The position numbers and the translations under genes were made by a program. From assembly GCF_002813695.1 (NCBI RefSeq), contig NZ_CP017768.1, forward strand, positions 558,001 to 622,000: 64,000 nt of DNA. Reading direction: 5' to 3'. Position 1 is the first letter of the stretch, and each line of letters begins with the position of its first letter. Shown one piece after another: positions 1-8,872 of the stretch. Source of the DNA: Methanobacterium subterraneum. GTDB lineage: Archaea; Methanobacteriota; Methanobacteria; Methanobacteriales; Methanobacteriaceae. The notes under the pieces were generated by a model that was not told the DNA's origin, ran no database searches, and worked only from the letters and a program-made list of their open reading frames with translations.

Positions 1-2583
1 AAGATAAACACCACCTACAGTTATCCATTCAGGCAGGTAACCTTTTCCATCCACAAATATTTTGATTTCCACAGCGGATTGGGTTATCTCTGCAATAGTG
101 AAAGTAGCTTTATCATAAATAGGTATATTCGATGTTTTCCACGGTTTTACATTAACCATAATGGGTAAATCCTTAATTGAGTTGTACTGGTTGAGTATCC
201 GACAGTACATGTATAGTGTGGCTTGATAACTCATTTGTCCCAGTGAGGTGGAAACAAGGCTGGGTGCCTTTTTATTGCTAATAATATAATTTCTGATATT
301 TTTTGCAATGGTTAAGTATTCATCTACCAATATACTTCCCCCACTTACCTTTTCAGTGCTAGTTGTGGGTACTTTAGCAGTTATTAGGGTTATTGGTGAG
401 GTATTGCCAGTGTTGATGTGGATGGTGGCGGTGGTGATAAGGTAGATGAATTGTGATTGGTTCATCATTACTCCGTTGACGGTGATGTACTCTGGCAGGT
501 ATTTGTTTCCTTCCAGGAAGTTTTTCACTTCAATGGCTGTTTTAGTGATCTGCTGTATGGTGAAAAACTCATCACGGATAGGAATATTAGAAGTAGACCA
601 TGGGCGGACAGTTACCAGTTGTGGTAAAACTCCATTATCTTTGTAATTATTTAGCACGCGGCAGTACATGTAGAGTGCGGATTGGAATTTTATGTTTCCT
701 AGGCTGCTGGTGATGGTGGCTGGTGCTTTTTTGTTGGTGTTGATGTATGTTAGGATGTTTTGGGCTAGTTGTAGGTATTCGTTTTTTGTGAGTGTTCCGG
801 GTGTGGTTGTTTCGGTTCCGGGTGTGGGTGTTTTGGTGTTGGTGAGGTTTAGTGGTGTGTTGTCGTTGTTGTTTATTTTGAGGGTGGTTTGTGTGAGTAG
901 TTGGAGGAAGGTGGCTTGGTTTACTACGATTCCGTTGATGGTGATGTATTCTGGTAGTTTTTTGTGGTATTCTAGGAAGTTTTTGACTTCTGTGGCGGTG
1001 TTGGTGATGTCTTGTGTGGTTATGGTTTTTTTGTTGGTGTCGGTTATGGGTATGTTGTTCCATGGTCGTATTGCTAGGAATGTGGGTAGTGCTCCGTAGG
1101 TTTTATGCATGTTTAGGGCGCGAGAGTACATGTACAGTAATGACTCAAATTTTATGTTTCCTAGGCTGCTGGTGATGGTGGCTGGTGCTTTTTTGTTGGT
1201 GTTGATGTATGTTAGGATGTTTTGGGCTAGTTGTAGGTATTCGTTTTTTGTGAGTGTTCCGGGTGTGGTTGTTTCGGTTCCGGGTGTGGGTGTTTTGGTG
1301 TTGGTGAGGTTTAGTGGTGTGTTGTCGTTGTTGTTTATTTTGAGGGTGGTTTGTGTGAGTAGTTGGAGGAAGGTGGCTTGGTTTACTACGATTCCGTTGA
1401 TGGTGATGTATTCTGGTAGTTTTTTGTGGTATTCTAGGAAGTTTTTGACTTCTGTGGCGGTGTTGGTGATGTCTTGTGTGGTTATGGTTTTTTTGTTGGT
1501 GTCGGTTATGGGTATGTTGTTCCATGGTCGTATTGCTAGGAATGTGGGTAGTGCTCCGTAGGTTTTATGCATGTTTAGGGCGCGAGAGTACATGTACAGT
1601 AATGACTCAAATTTTATGTTTCCTAGGCTGCTGGTGATGGTGGCTGGTGCTTTTTTGTTGGTGTTGATGTATGTTAGGATGTTTTGGGCTAGTTGTAGGT
1701 ATTCGTTTTTTGTGAGTGTTCCGGGTGTGGTTGTTTCGGTTCCGGTGGTGGGTGTTTTGGTGTTGGTGAGGTTTAGTGGTGTGTTGTCGTTGTTGTTTAT
1801 TTTGAGGGTGGTTTGTGTGAGTAGTTGGAGGAAGGTGGCTTGGTTTACTACGATTCCGTTGATGTTGATGTATTCTGGTAGGTATTTGTGGTATTCTAGG
1901 AAGTTTTTGACTTCTGTGGCGGTGTTGGTGATGTCTTGTGTGGTTATGGTTTTTTTGTTGGTGTCGGTTATGGGTATGTTGTTCCAGGGTCGCACTGCTA
2001 GGAATGTGGGCAGTGCTCCGTAGGTTTCATCCATGTTTAGGGCGCGAGAGTACATGTACAGTAATGACTCAAATTTTATGTTTCCTAAAACTGTGTTCAT
2101 AGTGGCTGGTGCTTTTTTGTTGGTGTTGATGTATGTTAGGATGTTTTGGGCTAGTTGTAGGTATTCATTTTTTGTGAGTGTTCCGGGTGTGGTTGTTTCA
2201 GTGCCTGTTCCAGGTTGGTTTACGTTTATTAATGGGGTGGTTGTGGTGTCTGTTTTGTTGATTTTAAGGGTGATGGTGGTTATTAGTTGAAGAAATGTGG
2301 CTTGGTTTACTTTGATTCCGTTGATGGTGATGTATTCTGGTAGGTATTTGTTTCCTTCCAGGAATTTTTCAACGTCTATAGCTGATTGAGTGATCTGTTC
2401 GTTGGTAAAAGAGGGTGATCCTTCTCCTGCAGCCTGATAGTTATCATATTCTTGGTTGTCTTCTGAAGAAGTTGACTGGGTGGGGGTAATATTTGTGGTA
2501 TCAGTAATGGTTGTGTTAATATTTGAGGTTAAATTCTGACCATCCTCAGCTGCATAAATACCATTCAAACTAACCAATGCCAT
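1..2583 (-). CDS. Pseudomurein-binding-repeat surface protein (C-terminus off the left edge)
   Basis: An open minus-strand frame runs without a stop from about 2627 through base 1, so the C-terminus lies outside the window. It reads as a hydrophobic leader ending LVSLNGIYAA, a Thr/Ser/Asn-rich linker, then five complete and one partial copies of a unit of about 154 residues. Each unit holds two pseudomurein-binding-type motifs: one with LPEYITINGIVVNQATFLQL and one with KKAPATITSSLGNIKFESLL followed by YMYSRAL. Such repeats (PMBR family) anchor proteins to the pseudomurein wall of Methanobacteriales; binding here is inferred from the family. The only ATG in this frame is at 2583, giving an unusually short leader without a basic n-region. 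An ATG at 2636 would supply a full leader but is one base out of frame across a G6 tract. The coding strand is very rich in A and C. A catalytic domain (for example transglutaminase-like) may follow in the missing part. Confidence 0.85.
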   Translation of the reverse strand, partial: MALVSLNGIYAAEDGQNLTSNINTTITDTTNITPTQSTSSEDNQEYDNYQAAGEGSPSFTNEQITQSAIDVEKFLEGNKYLPEYITINGIKVNQATFLQLITTITLKINKTDTTTTPLINVNQPGTGTETTTPGTLTKNEYLQLAQNILTYINTNKKAPATMNTVLGNIKFESLLYMYSRALNMDETYGALPTFLAVRPWNNIPITDTNKKTITTQDITNTATEVKNFLEYHKYLPEYININGIVVNQATFLQLLTQTTLKINNNDNTPLNLTNTKTPTTGTETTTPGTLTKNEYLQLAQNILTYINTNKKAPATITSSLGNIKFESLLYMYSRALNMHKTYGALPTFLAIRPWNNIPITDTNKKTITTQDITNTATEVKNFLEYHKKLPEYITINGIVVNQATFLQLLTQTTLKINNNDNTPLNLTNTKTPTPGTETTTPGTLTKNEYLQLAQNILTYINTNKKAPATITSSLGNIKFESLLYMYSRALNMHKTYGALPTFLAIRPWNNIPITDTNKKTITTQDITNTATEVKNFLEYHKKLPEYITINGIVVNQATFLQLLTQTTLKINNNDNTPLNLTNTKTPTPGTETTTPGTLTKNEYLQLAQNILTYINTNKKAPATITSSLGNIKFQSALYMYCRVLNNYKDNGVLPQLVTVRPWSTSNIPIRDEFFTIQQITKTAIEVKNFLEGNKYLPEYITVNGVMMNQSQFIYLITTATIHINTGNTSPITLITAKVPTTSTEKVSGGSILVDEYLTIAKNIRNYIISNKKAPSLVSTSLGQMSYQATLYMYCRILNQYNSIKDLPIMVNVKPWKTSNIPIYDKATFTIAEITQSAVEIKIFVDGKGYLPEWITVGGVYL
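687..2090 (-). repeat. Near-identical 462-bp direct repeats inside the surface protein gene
   Basis: The sequence repeats with a 462-bp (154-codon) period about three times; landmarks such as TTTCCTAGGCTGCTGGTG recur at about 699, 1161 and 1623. The two left copies look identical by eye over hundreds of bases. The right copy differs at a few places, for example near 1743, 1864, 1878 and 1986. More diverged units flank the array on both sides. The period is a multiple of three, so unit gain or loss keeps the frame. Confidence 0.9.
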
Positions 2584-2628
2584 GAAACATAGAAATACAA
2601 CACATAATAGTTTAAGGTTTATATGGAA

Positions 2629-2634
2629 CCCCCC
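2629..2634 (-). other. G6 homopolymer at the start of the surface protein
   Basis: On the minus strand an ATG at 2636 is followed by five more G residues. As written, that ATG hits a stop after MGGSI. With one extra G (or two fewer) it would join the long downstream frame and give a leader beginning MGGFHINLKLLCVVFLCFMA, a more normal signal peptide. This is either a slippage-prone phase switch or a homopolymer error. Confidence 0.5.
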
Positions 2635-2636
2635 AT

Positions 2637-3399
2637 GATTAGTTTTATTTAACTCATTTTACATCGCAAAATAATTTTTTTAGTAACATTAATTTAATGA
2701 ATATTTAAACAATGAATATCATAATATATGAAACGTTCATTTATGTCTTAATTTCAATTATTAAACATTAATATACATTAAAATTTGCCATATATATATA
2801 ATTTTTGTTTCACAAACATTGAAAAAATCGCTATAGGTCTTATTTCTCTATTTAGAACTTCTTTAAAGGGGAACAATGTTGTCTTAGGTAAGTTTCCTAG
2901 GATGGGTGTCTATTTCTATAATTGAAACTCTTTTAAAACCTATTTTCATTTTTCAGACCCCATATAATCTTTTATCAATAACGAAATTCAATCAATATTA
3001 AACAAAACAACATTAAATTGTGATTGAGATTATTTTAATCATATTAGTATAATAAGAACTACTCAAACAATTCATAAAGACAAAATTCCTAAAAACAAAT
3101 GAAATTAACCATTGGATTGTTTTTCATCCAAAATAACCTCAAAAAAATAATTTAAAATATTTTTGTTATGCAAATGAAACTTATTTTTAAATTAAATACA
3201 AGTCAATCCCATAATTATATTAAATCCTAGAATGCATTTGTTATTTTATAGGTTCATATAGATTTTCATATATTCTCATTATATAAAACTAAATATAACC
3301 AGATAATTATGAAAACAAGTACAATTATCGGATAATAAAAAGTTTATAACCAAAAATAATGAAAGTTTAGTAAATTAGAAATTCTCAAGGTAATCTTCA
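2637..3399. other. AT-rich divergent intergenic region
   Basis: About 760 bp without a convincing gene. It separates the surface protein (minus) from the glycosyltransferase cluster (plus) and must hold promoters for both. It contains many A/T runs with several TATA-like tracts (for example around 2790-2802). I see no RNA gene or long repeat. Confidence 0.6.
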
Positions 3400-4152
3400 A
3401 TGATAACAGTAGTGTGTGTATATAATAATCAAGAAATTTTGGACAAACTCCTTCTAAAAAGCTTAAAAACACAGTCATTAGATTATGAACTGATTTTAAT
3501 GGACAACACCAATAATCATTTTAAATCAGCTGCTGAAGCTCTGAACCAGGGTGCAAAAAAAGCTAACGGCAGTTATATGATGTTCGTTCATCAGGATATA
3601 GATTTAAAATCCGATGAATGGCTGAAAAATACAGAGAGCACATTAAATTCTTTGGATAACTTGGGTGTTGCCGGTGTTGCCGGTGTATCCCCCTGGGATG
3701 AGGATGAAAAAATATCAAACATAAAACAGGGCTCTCCTCCACGAAGGATTTCTGATAACCATATAGAAACTCCTCAAAAGGTACAAACAGTGGACGAGTG
3801 TCTTTTTATAATTCCCAAGTCAGTTTTTGATATATTAAAATTTGACGAGGAAGTATGTGATGACTGGCACTTGTATGCTGCTGATTACTGTTTAAGTGCC
3901 ATTAATATGGGGCTTAATGTTTTTGTAATACCTTCAGAGGTCTATCATAGTTCTCCAGGGAATTCCATGTCCGATAAATATTACACTACCCTGGGAAATA
4001 TATTGAAAAAGCATAAAAAATATCATAGATTTATTTTCACTACAATGGGCGGATGGACATCTTTTTACCCTCTTTATATCCAGAAGAAAAGACCATATGT
4101 TAAAAAGAAATTATTGGCTATTTTTCAAAAAATTTACCAAAGTGAAAAATAG
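3400..4152 (+). CDS. GT2-family glycosyltransferase
   Basis: A 250-residue protein with the GT-A start MITVVCVYNN, a nucleotide-binding segment ELILMDNTNN and FVHQDIDL at about residues 67-74, where the metal-binding DxD of GT2 enzymes sits. The GVAGVSPW stretch resembles the sub-family that uses HQD in place of a plain DxD. It should transfer a sugar from a nucleotide donor to a surface glycan at the cytoplasmic face. The ATG has a good site, AAGGTAAT, 5 bases upstream. It is the first gene of the glycan island. Donor and acceptor cannot be read from the sequence. Confidence 0.85.
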   Translation: MITVVCVYNNQEILDKLLLKSLKTQSLDYELILMDNTNNHFKSAAEALNQGAKKANGSYMMFVHQDIDLKSDEWLKNTESTLNSLDNLGVAGVAGVSPWDEDEKISNIKQGSPPRRISDNHIETPQKVQTVDECLFIIPKSVFDILKFDEEVCDDWHLYAADYCLSAINMGLNVFVIPSEVYHSSPGNSMSDKYYTTLGNILKKHKKYHRFIFTTMGGWTSFYPLYIQKKRPYVKKKLLAIFQKIYQSEK

Positions 4153-4307
4153 TTTTACTTCAATTAACTATAAATTAACATATTTTAACCATATTTTTAA
4201 GGAGAATAAACAGATTAAGAATTAAACAATGATTATCTATTCAAAGATTATCTAATGCTATCAAAATTTTAGATTAAGTCACCGCATAATTAGAGAACAG
4301 TGAAATA

Positions 4308-5357
4308 ATGAGTTTTCCACGTGTTGCAATCATAATCCTAAACTGGAATGGATGGAAAGACACATTGGAGTGTCTTGAATCAGTATATCAAATTAAATAC
4401 CCTGAATACGATGTAATAGTAATTGACAATAATTCTGAAGATATTTCAATAGAAAAAATAGAAGATTACTGTGCTGGTAAAATAAAAGTTGATTCTACTT
4501 TTTTTAATTATCAGGATAAAAATCCCATAAAGATTTTTAAATATACCAACACCGAAGTTGAAAATACGAAACTCCCTCAAATGGATAACATCAATTCGAT
4601 TAATTCCCAGGAGAAGTTAACCCTTATAAAAAACGATAAAAACTACGGGTTTGCCTGGGGAAATAATATTGGAATAAAACATGCACTGAAAAACTTGGAT
4701 ATTGAGTATGTGTTACTGTTAAACAATGATACCGTTGTGGATAAAGATTTTTTAACCGAACTAGTGGATGTGGCAAAAAATAACGACAATGTTGGTTTCG
4801 TCGGGCCCAAAGTCTATATCTACAATGATAAAAATACTTTACAAGTTGCAGGTGGGGCTAAAGTAGACTTAAAATATGGTGAAGTGGATGAAATTGCCTA
4901 CCACCAGTTGGATGAAGGCCAGTTTGATCACTTCTTGGAACCGGATTATATTGGTGGTACATGTATACTATGCTCCAGGGAAGTAATAGAAAAGATTGGA
5001 ATGTTGGATCCTACCTATTTCATGTACTGGGAAGATGCAGATTGGTGTTTCAGAGGACGTAAACATGGTTATAAATCAGTTTATGCCTTCAAATCTAAAA
5101 TATGGCATAAGTACGGGGCATCCAGTGATACTCCATTTAAAATGTATTACTTTACCCGGAACCGAATTTATTTCGTGAAAAAAAATAATACCCGTAGAGA
5201 ATTCCTCCGCTTTTCAATATTTATACTGGCAGTAACATTATCTAAATCAATCTGCCAGTTGATATTTAAACGTGATTTGAAGATGAGTTATGCATATCTT
5301 AAGGGTTTTTTTAATGGAATAATCCTTTCTGATAATTCAACTGATATTAAGGTGTAA
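4308..5357 (+). CDS. GT2-family glycosyltransferase (rhamnosyltransferase-like)
   Basis: A 349-residue protein with VAIIILNWNGWKDTLECLES at the N-terminus, VIDNNSED, and LLLNNDTVVDKDFL carrying the acidic metal site. A later FMYWEDADWCFRGRKHGY block is typical of the WbbL/rhamnosyltransferase-like branch of GT2. A hydrophobic segment near residues 298-316 may rest on the membrane. An insertion at about residues 60-100 is shared with the gene at 6627, so the two are probably paralogues. Substrate not predictable. Confidence 0.88.
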   Translation: MSFPRVAIIILNWNGWKDTLECLESVYQIKYPEYDVIVIDNNSEDISIEKIEDYCAGKIKVDSTFFNYQDKNPIKIFKYTNTEVENTKLPQMDNINSINSQEKLTLIKNDKNYGFAWGNNIGIKHALKNLDIEYVLLLNNDTVVDKDFLTELVDVAKNNDNVGFVGPKVYIYNDKNTLQVAGGAKVDLKYGEVDEIAYHQLDEGQFDHFLEPDYIGGTCILCSREVIEKIGMLDPTYFMYWEDADWCFRGRKHGYKSVYAFKSKIWHKYGASSDTPFKMYYFTRNRIYFVKKNNTRREFLRFSIFILAVTLSKSICQLIFKRDLKMSYAYLKGFFNGIILSDNSTDIKV

Positions 5358-5397
5358 AATAGTTAGTAATGGAATAATATTATTTACGAGGAATTAG

Positions 5398-6603
5398 ATG
5401 GAACAAAGACTAAAAATTGCAGTTTTTCACAATTTGCCCTCAGGAGGGGCTAAAAGAGCGTTATATGATCATGTCAAATATTTAATCAATTCTGGTAATA
5501 TTGTGGATGTTTTTATTCCATCCACGGCTAACGAGGAGTATTTACCCCTGAAAGAAATTGCTACCCATGTTAAAGTTTATCCAGTTCATAAGAACATTTC
5601 CAGTTTCTTGTTATCTTTTATGAGGTATCGTCTACCAGTGGGTGAGTTGAGTAATCTTGATAATGCTCAGAAATTAATAGCCGATGAAATCAATGGAGGA
5701 GATTACGATGTTGTATTCTGCGAACAGGATCAATATTCCATGACTCCCTTTATACTCAAATATATTAAAAAACCGTTTGTATACTATTGTCAGCAACCTT
5801 TAAGGCATGATGAAGCTATTCTTAAAAAAATTGCTAAAAATAAGTCTGGTATTAAGGATTCCCTTAAGGGACTGGTTTACCGTTACATTGATAATCGTTT
5901 TGTAGCTATTGATAAAAAATTAGCAGAATCTGCTAAATACACATTGGCCAATTCCTACTTCTCTAGAGAGTCCATTTTAAAAACATATGGAATTAATTCT
6001 TATGTTTGTTATCTGGGAATAAATACTGAACTTTTCAAACCAGTTGAAGTTCTGAAAAAAAATATGGTCTTATCCGTGGGAAGCTATATCTCGATGAAAG
6101 GTCATGATTTTATAATCAAGTCTTTAGCATACATAGATCCAGGAATCCGCCCTAAATTTGTTTTAATTGCGAATAATGGTGATAATGACTGGAAACAATA
6201 TCTTGAAGAACTTGCAGAAAGTTTAGATGTTGATATGGAAATTTTAACTTTAATTGATGATGATAGATTGGTTGAACTTTATAACCAGGCCCAACTTATT
6301 CTCTATTCCCCCCACCTTGAACCATTTGGACTGGTACCACTGGAATCTATGGCCTGTGGGACACCAGTAGTTGCAGTTAAAGAGGGAGGAGTTAGAGAAA
6401 CCGTAATCCATAACAAAACTGGCCTACTCACAGAAAGAGACGAAGAACTATTTTCCAGTGCTGTAAAAGAATTACTGCAGGATGAGAATAAAAGATACGA
6501 GTATTCCAAGAATTCAGTGGAATTAGTCCGAAATTACTGGACACTTGCTGAGGCAGGGAAAAGATTGGATTGGCATTTAAAACGGGCTAAAAATAGCAAA
6601 TAG
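5398..6603 (+). CDS. GT4-family glycosyltransferase
   Basis: A 401-residue GT-B fold enzyme. The N-terminal half has HNLPSGGAKRALYDHVKYL; the C-terminal donor domain has LSVGSYISMKGHDFIIKSL and the E-x7-E signature in EPFGLVPLESMACGTPVV, followed by the GGVRETV nucleotide-binding loop. It would add a sugar with retention of configuration to a lipid-linked or nascent glycan. The ribosome site GAGG precedes the ATG by 6 bases. It lies between the two GT2 paralogues in an apparent operon. Confidence 0.88.
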   Translation: MEQRLKIAVFHNLPSGGAKRALYDHVKYLINSGNIVDVFIPSTANEEYLPLKEIATHVKVYPVHKNISSFLLSFMRYRLPVGELSNLDNAQKLIADEINGGDYDVVFCEQDQYSMTPFILKYIKKPFVYYCQQPLRHDEAILKKIAKNKSGIKDSLKGLVYRYIDNRFVAIDKKLAESAKYTLANSYFSRESILKTYGINSYVCYLGINTELFKPVEVLKKNMVLSVGSYISMKGHDFIIKSLAYIDPGIRPKFVLIANNGDNDWKQYLEELAESLDVDMEILTLIDDDRLVELYNQAQLILYSPHLEPFGLVPLESMACGTPVVAVKEGGVRETVIHNKTGLLTERDEELFSSAVKELLQDENKRYEYSKNSVELVRNYWTLAEAGKRLDWHLKRAKNSK

Positions 6604-6626
6604 TTACATAAGTTGGAGAATTGAAA

Positions 6627-7661
6627 ATGAATAGTACTGACCCTCATGTTTCCATTATAATTTTAAATTGGAATGGCTGGGAAGATACCCTGGAATGTCT
6701 GGAGTCACTCTATGCCATTGATTATGAAAATTACAATGTAATTGTGGTGGACAATGGATCACAGGATGATTCAGTGGAAAAGATCAGGGATTATTGCAGT
6801 GGAAACCTTGAAACCGAGTCACCATTTTTCAGGTATAATCCCCTTAACAAACCAATTAATCTAATTGAATTTTATAAAGATGATGTTGATGAAGAAGAGA
6901 TATCTTCCAAGGTTAGTGCTGAATCCCTGAATCTTTATCTTCTTAAAACTGATAAAAATCATGGTTTTGCCGATGGAAACAATATAGGAATAGATTTTGC
7001 CCTTAACAATCTCACCACTGATTACTTAATGCTTTTAAATAATGATACTACTGTTGATAAAGATTTGATAGGTCCATTACTTAAAACCACTGAATCAGAC
7101 CCTAAAATAGGTCTGGTGGGTCCGAAAATTTATTCCTATGATCGTCCCAGTGAAATTCAGACTGTGGGATTTAGTATAAAATGGTCAAGGGGCGAAATTG
7201 TTTCCATTGGTCATACAGAATTAGATGAAGGTCAGTATGATAAAATAACAAATGTTGACTGTGTATCGGGTTGTTTAATGTTAATTAAAAAGGAATTGAT
7301 CCTGGAAATGGGAAAATTTCTGGATCATGAATACTTTCTGTACTACGAAGACATGGATTCCTGTGTAAGAACTAGAAAATTAGGATATGAAATATATGTT
7401 GTGCCTAATTCAAAAATATGGCATAAAACATCATCCACATCCAAAAAAGCTGCTCAGACTGCGGGTTATTACACATCTAGAAATGTATTCATTTTCATGA
7501 AAAAGTATTCGCAAAAAAACCAGTATCGTTTATTCTTGGTGTACTTTTTTATTTACAAATTATGGTATTCTATAGGACTTAACACAGTTTATTACCGGGA
7601 TTTAAAGGCTTTTATCCCTATTTTAAGGGGTACCAAAGAAGGGTTAGCTTGGAAAAAATAG
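6627..7661 (+). CDS. GT2-family glycosyltransferase (rhamnosyltransferase-like)
   Basis: A paralogue of the gene at 4308, with SIIILNWNGWEDTLECLESL, VVDNGSQDDS, LLNNDTTVDKDL and YYEDMDSCVRTRKLGY. I place the start at the ATG at 6627, 8 bases after GGAG, rather than the in-frame TTG at 6621 that lies only 2 bases from it. The C-terminal hydrophobic stretch (LFLVYFFIYKLWYSIGL) may associate with the membrane. It is the last plus-strand gene of the island; its stop is only 13 bp from the stop of the converging minus-strand gene. Confidence 0.87.
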   Translation: MNSTDPHVSIIILNWNGWEDTLECLESLYAIDYENYNVIVVDNGSQDDSVEKIRDYCSGNLETESPFFRYNPLNKPINLIEFYKDDVDEEEISSKVSAESLNLYLLKTDKNHGFADGNNIGIDFALNNLTTDYLMLLNNDTTVDKDLIGPLLKTTESDPKIGLVGPKIYSYDRPSEIQTVGFSIKWSRGEIVSIGHTELDEGQYDKITNVDCVSGCLMLIKKELILEMGKFLDHEYFLYYEDMDSCVRTRKLGYEIYVVPNSKIWHKTSSTSKKAAQTAGYYTSRNVFIFMKKYSQKNQYRLFLVYFFIYKLWYSIGLNTVYYRDLKAFIPILRGTKEGLAWKK

Positions 7662-7674
7662 AAATCTATATTTT

Positions 7675-8868
7675 TCATTTTTTTACAAAGTTTATTGCAT
7701 TTTGAAAACCTTCAACCATATTTTTATATGAAAAGCCAGTTTCTACTATTTTTTTTGAACGCTTACCCATCTTTTCCCGCAATTCATCATTGGAAAGGAT
7801 AACTTTCATTGCATTATACAATGCCTTTGAATCTTTTTCAGGAACTATGAAACCGTTTTCACCATTTTTGATCATATCAAACGCAGAACCAACTGCATCT
7901 GATGCAATAACCGGGTTTTCATAGTACATAGCCTCATTAACCACAAAAGCCCAAGCATCAACCATTTCATGAGTTATGGATGGGACAACGCACAAATCAC
8001 TAGGACCATAATATTTTTTAAGGAGATCATTATCAACGTGGCCCTGAAAGTACACATCCTTCTCAATTTGTAGATCTTCAGCCATTTTTTTTAATTTTTT
8101 TTCATAATCTCCTTTACCTATAATAACCAGAACAACATCATTCATTCCCTTTTTTAAAGTAGAAAACGCGTTTAATAAGTAGTCTACTCCTTTTTGTTTC
8201 ACTAAACGTCCAACAAACAGTACAATTTTTTTATCTTTAAAAGAAGGATATTGGTCACGTAAATTACTTGTATTCACCATATTAGGGGAACTTTTTAATT
8301 TCACGATTTTATCGGGACTTTCAGTTGGGGTCTGTGAAATATTACTGGCATTGGGCATTAAAAATACTTTGGAGGGGGAAGCCCCTAAATACATAACACA
8401 TTCTTTTTGTTTGGTTCCCGGGAGGATGATGGCATCAGAATTTTTAACAATGATCCGGGCAAAAAATTTCACCAGTTTCCGTTTGGTAGTTTTGATGTTC
8501 CAGTTCCAATCTTCAGTCCATAATACAAATTTTTTTCTCCTCAATTTTGCAATGACAAAATAAAGGGTGGTTTCTATTATCTCCGGGAGACTGTCCCAGC
8601 TACCTCCAACGATTATATCATAATCTCCTAATGATTCTCTAATAACCCCAAAAGCAATGCTTAAATAATTTTTCAATATGGTATAATCTACATTTTTCAT
8701 TCCGTCAATTTTATCATCTATTTCCACATCATATATCTCTTTAGAAACATCTAAATGGGTGAAAACGAATTTAATAGGGTAAATTTCTGATAATAGGCTG
8801 AAAAATGGCCTACGGTACCACATGGCTGTGTTGTGGATAAAAACTATGCGGGATGATTCTGGACTCAT
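7675..8868 (-). CDS. GT4-family glycosyltransferase
   Basis: A 397-residue GT-B fold protein. The N-terminal part carries IVFIHNTAMWYRRPFFSLLS, as seen in exopolysaccharide glycosyltransferases that recognise lipid-linked acceptors. The C-terminal part has VLFVGRLVKQKGVDYLLNAF and the donor motif EMVDAWAFVVNEAMYYENPV, a variant of the usual EPFG-type signature. It is the last gene of the minus-strand run, 4 bp downstream of the DUF2206 gene. Confidence 0.85.
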   Translation of the reverse strand: MSPESSRIVFIHNTAMWYRRPFFSLLSEIYPIKFVFTHLDVSKEIYDVEIDDKIDGMKNVDYTILKNYLSIAFGVIRESLGDYDIIVGGSWDSLPEIIETTLYFVIAKLRRKKFVLWTEDWNWNIKTTKRKLVKFFARIIVKNSDAIILPGTKQKECVMYLGASPSKVFLMPNASNISQTPTESPDKIVKLKSSPNMVNTSNLRDQYPSFKDKKIVLFVGRLVKQKGVDYLLNAFSTLKKGMNDVVLVIIGKGDYEKKLKKMAEDLQIEKDVYFQGHVDNDLLKKYYGPSDLCVVPSITHEMVDAWAFVVNEAMYYENPVIASDAVGSAFDMIKNGENGFIVPEKDSKALYNAMKVILSNDELREKMGKRSKKIVETGFSYKNMVEGFQNAINFVKK

Positions 8869-8872
8869 GTTA

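Noticed and set aside
692..2290. Long repeated open frames on the plus strand and short basic His/Asn/Thr-rich frames on the minus strand in the repeat region
   Set aside because: They are shadows of the biased, repetitive minus-strand surface protein gene; only that frame gives recognisable wall-binding repeats and runs the full length.
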